DNA of 52,813 nucleotides. Source: Paraeggerthella sp964369725. GTDB lineage: Bacteria > Actinomycetota > Coriobacteriia > Coriobacteriales > Eggerthellaceae. Numbering within the stretch: the stretch's first letter is position 1; each line of letters begins with the position of its first letter. Under the pieces are notes generated by a model. The model saw nothing but the letters and a program-made list of their open reading frames with translations. It did not search any database and was not told the origin of the DNA. Location of the stretch: the NCBI GenBank assembly GCA_964369725.1, contig CAYJGC010000006.1:1-52813 (forward strand), written 5' to 3'. Made by a program: the position numbers and the translations under genes. This document shows positions 1-7,027 of this stretch, one piece after another.

Positions 1-409
1 CGGGTCGAAGGCCCCACCTTGTCAATGTGCAAGCTGTAAAATGAACCTACAGCAGTCTTCGATTATACCCACCTGGTTTAGTTTGTCAAATGCACAAAGA
101 TTCACCAAGCCCATAAGCTAATTAGTCGTGTTGCTCATGAAGCGATGAGTGCTCAGTTTAGAATAGAAATTGCTGTGTTGAGAGAACTTTCAACAACAGG
201 CTATACAACAGGCTGCACAGAAGGCTGAGTGCAGAATCTCTGGTGTCTTCGCTTCATATATATGTCGCGCGAGGCCTTCCCAAAACTACCCAAAGACTCA
301 GACTCTTACGCCAGCCACCAAAGTAAATTAGCCAAAAGTAACAGATAGTAAACTTTAGATAACTTTACAGAGTAAACCATGGTAAACTAACCACAAGATT
401 AGGTAAGCA
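1..409. other. Intergenic stretch at the left edge, no recognisable gene
   Basis: I find no convincing coding region, tRNA or terminator here. One frame is open for about 50 codons and ends near position 230, but it has no start codon with a ribosome binding site and no recognisable protein. The last 90 bases carry the GTAAAC-type repeats listed separately. Confidence 0.5.
323..387 (+). repeat. Cluster of GTAAAC-like repeats
   Basis: GTAAA or GTAAC words start at 323, 338, 348, 372 and 382, and the inverted form TTTAC lies at about 363-367. The last two exact GTAAAC copies are 10 bp apart and surround an ACCATGGT palindrome. Two of the intervals are one helical turn. The cluster lies just upstream of the small winged-helix-like gene, so it may be an operator array. 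This is inference from spacing only. Confidence 0.35.
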
Positions 410-670
410 GTGTTGGGTCAAATGAAAGTAGGGTTTGTTATGGTGGTTGGAGTTCGTAAAGCGCTCGAAATAGGTCATGTATATTCGCGCGAAGAGCTAC
501 AGTCTAAGTTTAGTCTGTCGGGCTCATCGCTAGATCGAGTAATTGATTATCTTATGGAGCTAGGGTGCCTGCGCCCGGTTCTGTTTGAATGCGAACATGC
601 AGGCAGCGTGATTCACCTCAGGTGTCATTCGACCGAGGCTTCAATGAAATGGCAGGCTTTGTCTGCCTAG
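410..670 (+). CDS. Small winged-helix-like protein of unknown function
   Basis: This 86-residue frame begins at a GTG; an ATG four codons later is an equally possible start. Neither has a strong Shine-Dalgarno, although AGGTAA lies 3 nt before the GTG. The middle of the protein reads like a helix-turn-helix or winged helix: a 'SREELQSKF' helix, then 'SGSSLDRVIDYLMELG', then a hydrophobic beta-like tail. The tail holds two cysteines (residues about 60 and 72). FeoC-like proteins have a similar size and fold, but the cysteine pattern of FeoC is not there and no feoAB is nearby. It stands alone in the same direction as queD. Whether it is expressed cannot be told from the sequence; the GTAAAC repeats upstream would fit an autoregulated gene. 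Confidence 0.45.
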   Translation: MLGQMKVGFVMVVGVRKALEIGHVYSREELQSKFSLSGSSLDRVIDYLMELGCLRPVLFECEHAGSVIHLRCHSTEASMKWQALSA

Positions 671-743
671 TTTTCGCATGGTTTCAAATTCATAATACTA
701 TTTTCGTAAGACAATGTTCGCGCCTATAGGAGCGCATCTTTGG

Positions 744-749
744 TATGAT
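744..749 (+). promoter_or_regulatory. Likely extended -10 of queD
   Basis: TGGTATGAT at 741-749 is an extended -10 (TGn plus TATGAT). It would start a transcript near 756, about 47 nt before the queD start. No clear -35 is seen. A short GC-rich hairpin around 718-735 precedes it. No preQ1 riboswitch consensus is visible in the leader. Confidence 0.4.
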
Positions 750-802
750 GCTGTCACTAAAATAGCAAAGAGACGCACGTATGCAATTGTCAGGTGGAAT
801 AT

Positions 803-1222
803 ATGTTTGGGTTAAAAACAGAAGCAAGCTTTGATTCAGCTCATTTTTTAGCAGATTATTACGGAAAATGCGAAAATCTTCATGGGCATCGTTGGCGGGT
901 GGTTGTTTATTTGGAAGCCGATCAACTGCAAACAGAAGGCACCATGCGCGATATGGTATTAGACTTTGGTGTCTTCAAAAGCAAAGTAAGAGCCCTTGCT
1001 GAAGAACTAGATCATGCCTTTTTGGTAGAAGAGGGGACACTGGGTGAAACTACTATAGCTTCTCTTGAATCCGAAGGCTTTACGTTAACTATTTTGCCTT
1101 TTAGAACAACGGCAGAAAATCTCGCACGGTATTTCGCTAATCGCTTGATTGAGCAAGATCTACCCGTTGCTCAGATAGATATGTACGAAACCCCTAACAA
1201 CTGTGCCATATTTCGACCATAG
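803..1222 (+). CDS. queD: 6-carboxy-5,6,7,8-tetrahydropterin synthase (QueD/PTPS family)
   Basis: QueD converts 7,8-dihydroneopterin triphosphate to 6-carboxytetrahydropterin, the second step towards preQ0 and queuosine in tRNA. The 139-residue length fits the family. The three zinc histidines are seen in 'FDSAHFL' and 'LHGHRW', the catalytic cysteine in 'CENLHGH', the aspartate/histidine pair in 'LDHAFL', and the substrate-binding glutamate in 'MYETPNN'. I chose the ATG at 803 because AGGTGG lies 5 nt before it; a GTG at 794 is in frame but overlaps that site. No other queuosine gene (queC, queE, queF) is adjacent, so the gene is isolated in this window. Confidence 0.9.
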   Translation: MFGLKTEASFDSAHFLADYYGKCENLHGHRWRVVVYLEADQLQTEGTMRDMVLDFGVFKSKVRALAEELDHAFLVEEGTLGETTIASLESEGFTLTILPFRTTAENLARYFANRLIEQDLPVAQIDMYETPNNCAIFRP

Positions 1223-1473
1223 CGTGAACATATTAACTATAAAATTTTTCACCGGTGTTCTACTAATCATTATTCCAGCCAAGTAATTCACAATAGTACT
1301 CATAAGCCAGCAAGGGGAGACGTCTGTAGCACGTACTTCTATTCTGATGCGTCGCCTCAGGGTGTAACCTTGTCACTGCTGCTGTCGAGTTTGCTTCGTC
1401 TCATCTTCGAATTAAAGCAACCAGTCTATTTTTTACAGATTGTGAAGAACTTGTGTGTAAAAGTTAGCCATGG

Positions 1474-1502
1474 TTGTCAGTAGGGATAAGTTAGCGTACT
1501 AT
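1474..1502 (+). promoter_or_regulatory. Sigma-70 promoter TTGTCA-17-TACTAT
   Basis: TTGTCA (1474-1479) and TACTAT (1497-1502) are separated by 17 bp. A transcript would start near 1508-1510 and run into the terminator at 1628-1672. No good start codon with a ribosome binding site follows within the transcript, which points to a non-coding product. Confidence 0.55.
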
Positions 1503-1508
1503 AACTTT

Positions 1509-1672
1509 CATCGAACGGGGCACGAAGCAAGCAAAGCCCAAAGCTTAAGCACAGGGTCCCAGCCGATAACAATCCGCCTATCCGGCGGCAGAGGCTTCCT
1601 CTCGTCTGGCCATCTGTCGCATCTCAAGGCGAAGGAAAGATTCCCCCTCTTTCCTTCGCCTTTCCTCTTTTT
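1509..1672 (+). ncRNA. Candidate structured non-coding RNA, about 160 nt, family unknown
   Basis: A promoter and a factor-independent terminator bracket about 160 nt with no plausible gene. Inside are two perfect small hairpins: CCGCC/GGCGG with a 5-nt loop (1574-1588) and AGAGG/CCTCT with a 3-nt loop (1590-1602). GGGC at about 1517 could pair with GCCC at about 1536. I compared it by eye with SRP RNA, 6S RNA, tmRNA, RNase P, T-box and the c-di-GMP, SAM, TPP, FMN, lysine, glycine and cobalamin riboswitches, and matched none. 'GCAAAGCC' is shared with c-di-GMP-I riboswitches, but the rest of that motif is missing. It could be a riboswitch whose terminator is its expression platform, but no gene follows for 350 bp, so an independent small RNA is more likely. 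Confidence 0.5.
1628..1672 (+). terminator. Strong intrinsic terminator
   Basis: A perfect 13-bp stem (1628-1640 with 1648-1660) encloses a 7-nt loop and is followed by a T-rich tract to 1672. It ends the candidate ncRNA. Confidence 0.85.
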
Positions 1673-1795
1673 AGCGCGGTAATCTGCTTATTTCGGGCGA
1701 GTTCCAAAAGTTTCTAAACTTTCAAGAGATTAATACTCCTCTGCACTAAGTTTAATCTTCGCCACATATCTAAAAGAGTGGGGGTGAGCTCTGTC

Positions 1796-1837
1796 TCGGG
1801 TTCAGGCTCTGGCTCAGGCTCAGGCTCTGGCTCTGGG
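1796..1837. repeat. Hexamer tandem repeat, GGCTCW, about 7 units
   Basis: Seven consecutive hexamers of the type TCWGGC run through this segment. No frame is stopped inside it. The plus strand reads as Gly-Ser repeats and the minus strand as Pro-Glu repeats, in small open frames discussed in the findings. It may be a variable-number repeat. Confidence 0.8.
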
Positions 1838-1887
1838 TGTGCGTTTTGTGCCACAAAAAATACGTGCTAATTCGAAAATTACCGCTC

Positions 1888-1910
1888 AGTGCTATGAGCA
1901 AAGTGCTATG
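1888..1910 (+). repeat. Direct repeat AGTGCTATG x2 upstream of the ABC exporter
   Basis: Two exact 9-bp copies start at 1888 and 1902, 14 bp apart, about 120 bp before the exporter start. They may be a regulator site for the operon; no regulator gene is adjacent. Confidence 0.3.
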
Positions 1911-2026
1911 GTACGTATCAATCATGTGCTTCGCTGAAGAATAAGATTACAAAACGTTTAAAGACAACAGAGAGCAACTGCGTTACAGTGGTTTTGAAGT
2001 AACTCTTATAAGAAGGTAGTTTTGCC

Positions 2027-4099
2027 GTGCGTATTTTCCGTTATCTTAAAAATAGCAAGATTGCTGTTTTTCTTATTGTATGTTTGCTTATGGTGCAAGC
2101 GTCAACCGACCTTGCGCTTCCTAATTATACGTCGCAAATTGTTGATGTAGGTATTCAACAATCTGGCGTGGAAGATGTTGCCACAAGTGAAATGTCGGCA
2201 GCTACCTATGACCAGATAGTCTCAAAATTATCTACCGCCGACCAGCAAACGTTTACGCAAGCATACGAACAAACTCCTGAGGGAAGCTACAAGTTAACCC
2301 CTCAGGGATATGAAGAGCGAGACGAAATTAGTGTGCTCATTACGCAGCCTCTGCTTGAAATATACGGACTGGGGAGTACTGATAGTGATGATACATCTCT
2401 GTCGGATCAAAAAGCCCTCGAAGCTGCAAAAGCAGAATATGAGTCTTTGGGCTATGATTTGTCAGCAATGCAGATGGAGTACCTCGTTCGCGTGGGTCTT
2501 ACTATGCTAGGGCTTGCGGCGCTTGGTATGGTTGCTGCAATGGGTGTAGGGTTTTTGGCGGCTCGAACAGCGGCTGGTGTGGGGGCAACACTGCGCAGCA
2601 AGCTGTTTTCTCAAGTGGTTCGCTTTTCAGATGCTGAAGTGCACAGCTTTTCCGCCGCTTCGCTTATTACGCGAGGAACCAACGATATCCAGCAAATTCA
2701 GACTGTTACCGTTATGCTCTTGCGCATGGTGCTATATGCGCCCATCTTGGCAATAGGTGGCATCGTGATGATTTCGCGAACGAATTTATCCATGAGCTGG
2801 ATTATTGCGGTAGCCATTTTGGTCATCTTCGCCGTAATTGCTTTTTTGGTAAAAGTAGCCATGCCGAAATTTAAAATCATGCAAACGCTTATTGACCGGG
2901 TCAACCTTGTGTCACGAGAAATGCTTACCGGCTTGCCGGTTATTCGTGCATTTGATCGTCGCGAATACGAGGAAAAGCGCTTTGACGAAGCAAGTTCTTC
3001 GCTTAAAGATACGCAGCTGTTCACCAACCGAGTGATGGCGTTTATGATGCCTCTCATGATGCTTATCATGAATATTGTTTCGGTGGCAATTGTTTGGGTG
3101 GGTAGTGGTTTTGTTGATGAAGGAACTCTTCAAACGGGAGACCTCATAGCATTTATTACGTACTCTATGGTTATCATTATGGGCTTTTTGATGATGGGTA
3201 TGATTTCTGTCATGCTTCCTCGTGCCGACGTTGCTGCCCAGCGCGTCAACGAAGTGCTTGAAACACTCCCCACGATAAGTGACCCTGCAGAAGGCGGACA
3301 AGACTGCATGCGCAAAGGGGAGTCTGAAGCTTTAGACGACGGCGTTTCCATTGCCTTTAATGACGTGAGTTTCAAATATGGTGATTCCCAAAAGTGCGTG
3401 TTGAGCAACATAACCTTTACTGCCCAGTCAGGAAAAACAACGGCTATTATTGGATCGACTGGATCAGGTAAATCAACCATTTTGAAATTGATTGAAAGAT
3501 TTTATGACGTTTCTTCAGGCTCAATTACCCTAGATGGGGTCGATGTGCGTAACATGAGTCAGTGTGTGTTGAGAGAGCAACTAGGCTACGTTCCGCAAAA
3601 AGCCTTTTTGTTTAGCGGCACCATTCAGTCAAATGTTGTCTACGGTGATGAAAATTTGTCACCATCTCGCGTGGAGCGCGCGCTAGAGATTGCCCAAGCA
3701 AGCGATTTTATTGCTTCAAAAGAAAAGGGATTGCTGACGGAAGTGGCGCAGGGTGGAACCAATGTTTCAGGAGGTCAGCGCCAGCGTCTTGCAATAGCAC
3801 GCGCCCTTGCAACAAAGGCACGTGCCTATTTATTCGACGATAGTTTTTCTGCGCTTGATTATAAGACAGATGCCCTGCTACGTAAGGAGCTTTCGCAGCA
3901 GCTTTCAGAAAAAACGGTTATTATCGTGGCGCAACGCATCGCGACGGTTCTTGGCGCAGATCATATCATCGTGCTCGAGGAGGGTCGCATAGTGGGACAG
4001 GGGACCCATGGCACGCTTATGGAGTCGTGTGAAGAGTATCGGGAAATTGCACTGTCGCAACTTTCGGAAGTTGAAATGTGCGGAGGTGGTGCATCATGA
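2027..4099 (+). CDS. Heterodimeric ABC exporter subunit with a degenerate ATP site and a large external loop
   Basis: This is a fused membrane/ATPase half-transporter of 690 residues. A first transmembrane helix (about 12-32) is followed by an unusually long hydrophilic loop (about 35-155), then five more helices. The nucleotide-binding domain has Walker A 'GSTGSGKST' (about 475) and signature 'VSGGQRQR' (about 579). The Walker B region reads 'YLFDDSFSALD', with Asp in place of the catalytic Glu, and the switch His is Gln ('VAQRIATV', about 633). This fits the non-hydrolysing partner of a TM287/288- or BmrCD-type heterodimer. The GTG start has AAGGTAG 7 nt upstream. The next gene overlaps by ATGA, so the two are co-translated. 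The substrate is unknown; multidrug or peptide export is usual. Confidence 0.9.
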   Translation: MRIFRYLKNSKIAVFLIVCLLMVQASTDLALPNYTSQIVDVGIQQSGVEDVATSEMSAATYDQIVSKLSTADQQTFTQAYEQTPEGSYKLTPQGYEERDEISVLITQPLLEIYGLGSTDSDDTSLSDQKALEAAKAEYESLGYDLSAMQMEYLVRVGLTMLGLAALGMVAAMGVGFLAARTAAGVGATLRSKLFSQVVRFSDAEVHSFSAASLITRGTNDIQQIQTVTVMLLRMVLYAPILAIGGIVMISRTNLSMSWIIAVAILVIFAVIAFLVKVAMPKFKIMQTLIDRVNLVSREMLTGLPVIRAFDRREYEEKRFDEASSSLKDTQLFTNRVMAFMMPLMMLIMNIVSVAIVWVGSGFVDEGTLQTGDLIAFITYSMVIIMGFLMMGMISVMLPRADVAAQRVNEVLETLPTISDPAEGGQDCMRKGESEALDDGVSIAFNDVSFKYGDSQKCVLSNITFTAQSGKTTAIIGSTGSGKSTILKLIERFYDVSSGSITLDGVDVRNMSQCVLREQLGYVPQKAFLFSGTIQSNVVYGDENLSPSRVERALEIAQASDFIASKEKGLLTEVAQGGTNVSGGQRQRLAIARALATKARAYLFDDSFSALDYKTDALLRKELSQQLSEKTVIIVAQRIATVLGADHIIVLEEGRIVGQGTHGTLMESCEEYREIALSQLSEVEMCGGGAS

Positions 4100-5991
4100 G
4101 TGAACGCGAAATGAAGTCAGCTGGTATACCCGCCCCAGGTCAGCGCCGCGGTCCTTTTGGTGGGGGCGGACCTATGGGTGGACCTCATGTTGCGATGCCG
4201 GGTGAAAAACCGAAAGACTTTAAGGGTACGCTCAGAAAACTCGTTGTATTTATGGGCAATTTCAAAGGTTTGCTCATTGTTGCGCTTGTCTTTGCCGTGG
4301 GTTCAACGGTTTTTAATACGCTCGGGCCATTCGTGTTGTCCATGGCCACAACAGAATTATTTGAGGGAATTGTAGCAAAGATTGATGGGACAGGAGCCAT
4401 AGATTTCAATGTTATCGCTCGTGTCATCATTGCTTCGTTAGCCTTGTATCTCGTGGCTACCGCATGCTCATTTGCTCAGGGTTGGATTTTGTCGTCGGTA
4501 ACGCAACGAACAAGCTATCAGTTGCGCAAAAGCATCGCGGAGAAAATTGACCGAATGCCCATGGGATACTTCGAAAGTACCTCAGTAGGAGATACGCTTT
4601 CTCGCATTACCAATGACGTTGATACATTGGGACAAAGCTTAAACCAGGGTTTGGCGCAATTAGTTACATCTCTAGTTACTGTTGTCGGCGTCCTCATAAT
4701 GATGTTGGTAATTAGTCCTTTAATGACACTGGTAACGCTTTTCATCCTTCCCATATCGGCAGGCCTTGTCATGTTGGTAGTTAAACGCTCTCAAAAGTAC
4801 TTTATAGCTCAACAAGATACACTCGGCGAAATCAACGGCTTGGTAGAAGAGACCTTTTCCGGGCATGCAATTGTTAAGGCGTTTAATCGCGAAGAGAGCA
4901 CAGTTGAGCGCTTTAACGAAGCAAATGCACGCTTGTATGGATCTGCGTGGAAATCGCAGTTTATAAGTGGACTCATGATGCCCGTCATGACCTTCGTTGG
5001 TAATCTAGGCTATGTTGTCGTGGCAATCATGGGTAGCTTTTTGGCTGTTCAGGGTGTTATTACCGTAGGAAATATTCAAGCTTTTATTCAGTATGTCAAA
5101 AACTTTACTCAACCCATTACGCAGCTGTCTCAGGTATCAAGCGTGTTGCAACAAATGGTAGCCGCAGCCGAGCGCATCTTTACGTTTTTAGACGAGCCTG
5201 AAGAAGAGGTCATGCAGGCACAAAGTCATACAAGTAAAGCTGCTTGCTGTATACAGTTCGACCACGTAAGCTTTGGATACGATCCCAAAAAACTCGTTAT
5301 TAAAGATTTTTCTGCCACCGTCAAAGAAGGACAAACTGTTGCTTTGGTTGGTCCTACCGGTGCGGGAAAAACTACCATGGTAAAACTACTCATGCGCTTT
5401 TATGATGTGCAGCAGGGTGCTATTCGTATTGATGGAACCGACATTCGTGAGTTTTCGCGCACTGATGTACGCAGCTTGTTTGGTATGGTATTGCAGGAGA
5501 CCTGGCTGTTTAGCGGAAGCATTCGTGAGAATATTCGTTATGGCAAGCTTGATGCAACCGATGAAGAAGTGGAAGCAGCGGCAAAAGCGGCTTTCGTGCA
5601 TCACTTTGTTCAGACTCTGCCACAAGGATACGAAACAATAATCAATGAGGATGCCAGCAATATAAGCCAAGGTCAACGCCAGCTTCTGACTATTGCACGA
5701 GCTATTTTGGCAGACAGGCGCATGCTTATTTTGGATGAAGCGACAAGTTCGGTAGATACGCGTACCGAAGAGCGCATCCAGCGTGCAATGGACAACCTTA
5801 TGGCTGGTAGAACCTCGTTTGTGATTGCGCACAGACTTTCAACAATAAAGAACGCTGACTTGATTTTGGTGATTCGCGAAGGTGATGTTGCTGAGCAGGG
5901 AACCCATGAAGATTTATTGGCTATTGGCGGTTTTTACGCAGAGCTGTATAATTCACAGTTTGCAACATGTATTGATGAGGAAGAAGACTAG
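4096..5991 (+). CDS. Heterodimeric ABC exporter subunit with a canonical ATPase domain
   Basis: This is the catalytic partner of the preceding subunit, 631 residues long. The N-terminus is Gly/Pro-rich ('RRGPFGGGGPMGG') before six transmembrane helices (about 55-340). The ATPase domain has Walker A 'GPTGAGKTT' (about 419), Walker B 'LILDEATSSVD' with the catalytic Glu (about 543) and the switch His in 'VIAHRLSTI' (about 576). The signature is 'ISQGQRQ', with Gln where the family has the first Gly, as is common in one half of asymmetric exporters. I chose the ATG at 4096, which overlaps the previous stop and has GGAGGTGG 6 nt upstream, over an in-frame GTG at 4078. Confidence 0.92.
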   Translation: MSEREMKSAGIPAPGQRRGPFGGGGPMGGPHVAMPGEKPKDFKGTLRKLVVFMGNFKGLLIVALVFAVGSTVFNTLGPFVLSMATTELFEGIVAKIDGTGAIDFNVIARVIIASLALYLVATACSFAQGWILSSVTQRTSYQLRKSIAEKIDRMPMGYFESTSVGDTLSRITNDVDTLGQSLNQGLAQLVTSLVTVVGVLIMMLVISPLMTLVTLFILPISAGLVMLVVKRSQKYFIAQQDTLGEINGLVEETFSGHAIVKAFNREESTVERFNEANARLYGSAWKSQFISGLMMPVMTFVGNLGYVVVAIMGSFLAVQGVITVGNIQAFIQYVKNFTQPITQLSQVSSVLQQMVAAAERIFTFLDEPEEEVMQAQSHTSKAACCIQFDHVSFGYDPKKLVIKDFSATVKEGQTVALVGPTGAGKTTMVKLLMRFYDVQQGAIRIDGTDIREFSRTDVRSLFGMVLQETWLFSGSIRENIRYGKLDATDEEVEAAAKAAFVHHFVQTLPQGYETIINEDASNISQGQRQLLTIARAILADRRMLILDEATSSVDTRTEERIQRAMDNLMAGRTSFVIAHRLSTIKNADLILVIREGDVAEQGTHEDLLAIGGFYAELYNSQFATCIDEEED

Positions 5992-6020
5992 CGGGCAATA
6001 CATGACTTGCAGGTAATTTC

Positions 6021-6812
6021 ATGAGGTGTGGAGCGTTGGGGCTGCATTTTGTAGAGAGAATGGAAAACATGCCTAAGGCGAATTTTCATAGCGCTAGTAG
6101 TAGCAAGGATGCAGTAGGGAACCAAGATGAGGTTGTGGCTTCTGCACACCCGGTACGGCTAGCGGTCTTTGATTTTGATGGTACAAGCATAAGTGCTGCA
6201 TCACCAGTTTTATTGGTAAGTCATCTTATGAAGCAGGGAATGCTTAAAAAGCGCGTGGTTTCGCGCATAATGCTGTGGGCTGCAGCTTACAAGCTACGCT
6301 TGCCGCTTAATGAAAGTGCTGTGAGAGGCTTGGTGTTCACTGCGTTTGAAGGTAAATCGGTAACCGAGGTTAACGAGTTTATGTCAAACTTTTACGACGA
6401 AACGATAGAGCCCTTGTTTCGTGCTGATGCAGACGCAGCGATGCGTGCTCATTGCGAAGCAGGCGATGTGGTTATGGTTGTTTCCGCATCGTTTGAACCC
6501 ATTATATTGCGCGCCATGCAAAAGCATCCGTTTGCCCATCAGGTTTCTACGCGTATGAAAGTTTCTTCCGAAGGTACGTATATGCGCAGAGTAGAGGGTC
6601 TTCCCGTAGAAGGAGAAGAAAAGCTTGCAGCAGTGAAGCGTTTTGGAGATGATCAATATGGAGTGGGCAATTGGGAAATAATTGCTGCCTACGGAGACCA
6701 CCATTCCGACAAGACTATCCTCAGCGCAGCAAAACAGCCTTACGCGGTGTGTCCTAATAACTTGCTTGCAAAAATTGCCAAAGAGAATGATTGGCCTATT
6801 CTGGAATGGTAG
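6021..6812 (+). CDS. HAD-superfamily subfamily IB phosphatase (SerB-like)
   Basis: This 263-residue hydrolase has all four HAD motifs: 'FDFDGTSIS' (nucleophile Asp, about 50), 'VVSAS' (about 157), a motif III lysine in the 'GEEKLAAVKRFG' region, and 'YGDHHSDKTIL' (about 227). The helical cap after motif I is typical of HAD-IB enzymes, which include phosphoserine phosphatase and related phosphomonoesterases. The substrate cannot be told from sequence. AGGTAA lies 5 nt before the chosen ATG; ATGs at 6060 and 6069 are also possible, and the first 35 residues are not conserved-looking. It follows the ABC exporter by 29 bp and may share its transcript. Confidence 0.8.
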   Translation: MRCGALGLHFVERMENMPKANFHSASSSKDAVGNQDEVVASAHPVRLAVFDFDGTSISAASPVLLVSHLMKQGMLKKRVVSRIMLWAAAYKLRLPLNESAVRGLVFTAFEGKSVTEVNEFMSNFYDETIEPLFRADADAAMRAHCEAGDVVMVVSASFEPIILRAMQKHPFAHQVSTRMKVSSEGTYMRRVEGLPVEGEEKLAAVKRFGDDQYGVGNWEIIAAYGDHHSDKTILSAAKQPYAVCPNNLLAKIAKENDWPILEW

Positions 6813-7027
6813 GCTGATGATAAGAGGATAAGTTCTACAATTGTCCAATTCGCTGTACTTAAAAACAAACCCACTCCAGTATTGTGTGGCTACGTCGTTT
6901 TCTCTAGCGTCTTTTTTGGGTTTTCCTCGTGTATTTGGTTATGGAGGCGTGAATTGGGTAAAATGCTACTTAAATATAAACATATTTTGTGTACGACAGT
7001 TGATTACTAGATAAAGGAGGTTGGGTT

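Larger units (their letters stand above)
1223..2026. other. 800-bp stretch without a clear protein gene
   Basis: This interval holds, in order, an unassigned 250 bp, a promoter and structured RNA ending at a strong terminator (1474-1672), a GGCTCW hexamer repeat (1796-1837), a direct repeat (1888-1910) and the leader of the ABC exporter operon. A 70-codon frame at 1470-1682 spans the RNA and its terminator and looks spurious. Confidence 0.6.

Noticed and set aside
671..802. preQ1 riboswitch before queD
   Set aside because: No preQ1-I or preQ1-II consensus could be found in the roughly 47-nt leader.
1509..1600. c-di-GMP-I riboswitch
   Set aside because: Only GCAAAGCC is shared; the first stem with its tetraloop and the GGUAGC-type end are missing, and no gene follows the terminator closely.
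1470..1682. 70-codon plus-strand frame
   Set aside because: It crosses the promoter, hairpins and terminator of the candidate ncRNA, has no ribosome site and no protein-like composition.
2698..3480. Long minus-strand frames opposite the ABC exporter gene
   Set aside because: They are shadows of a strongly supported plus-strand gene; composition and lack of ribosome sites argue against them.
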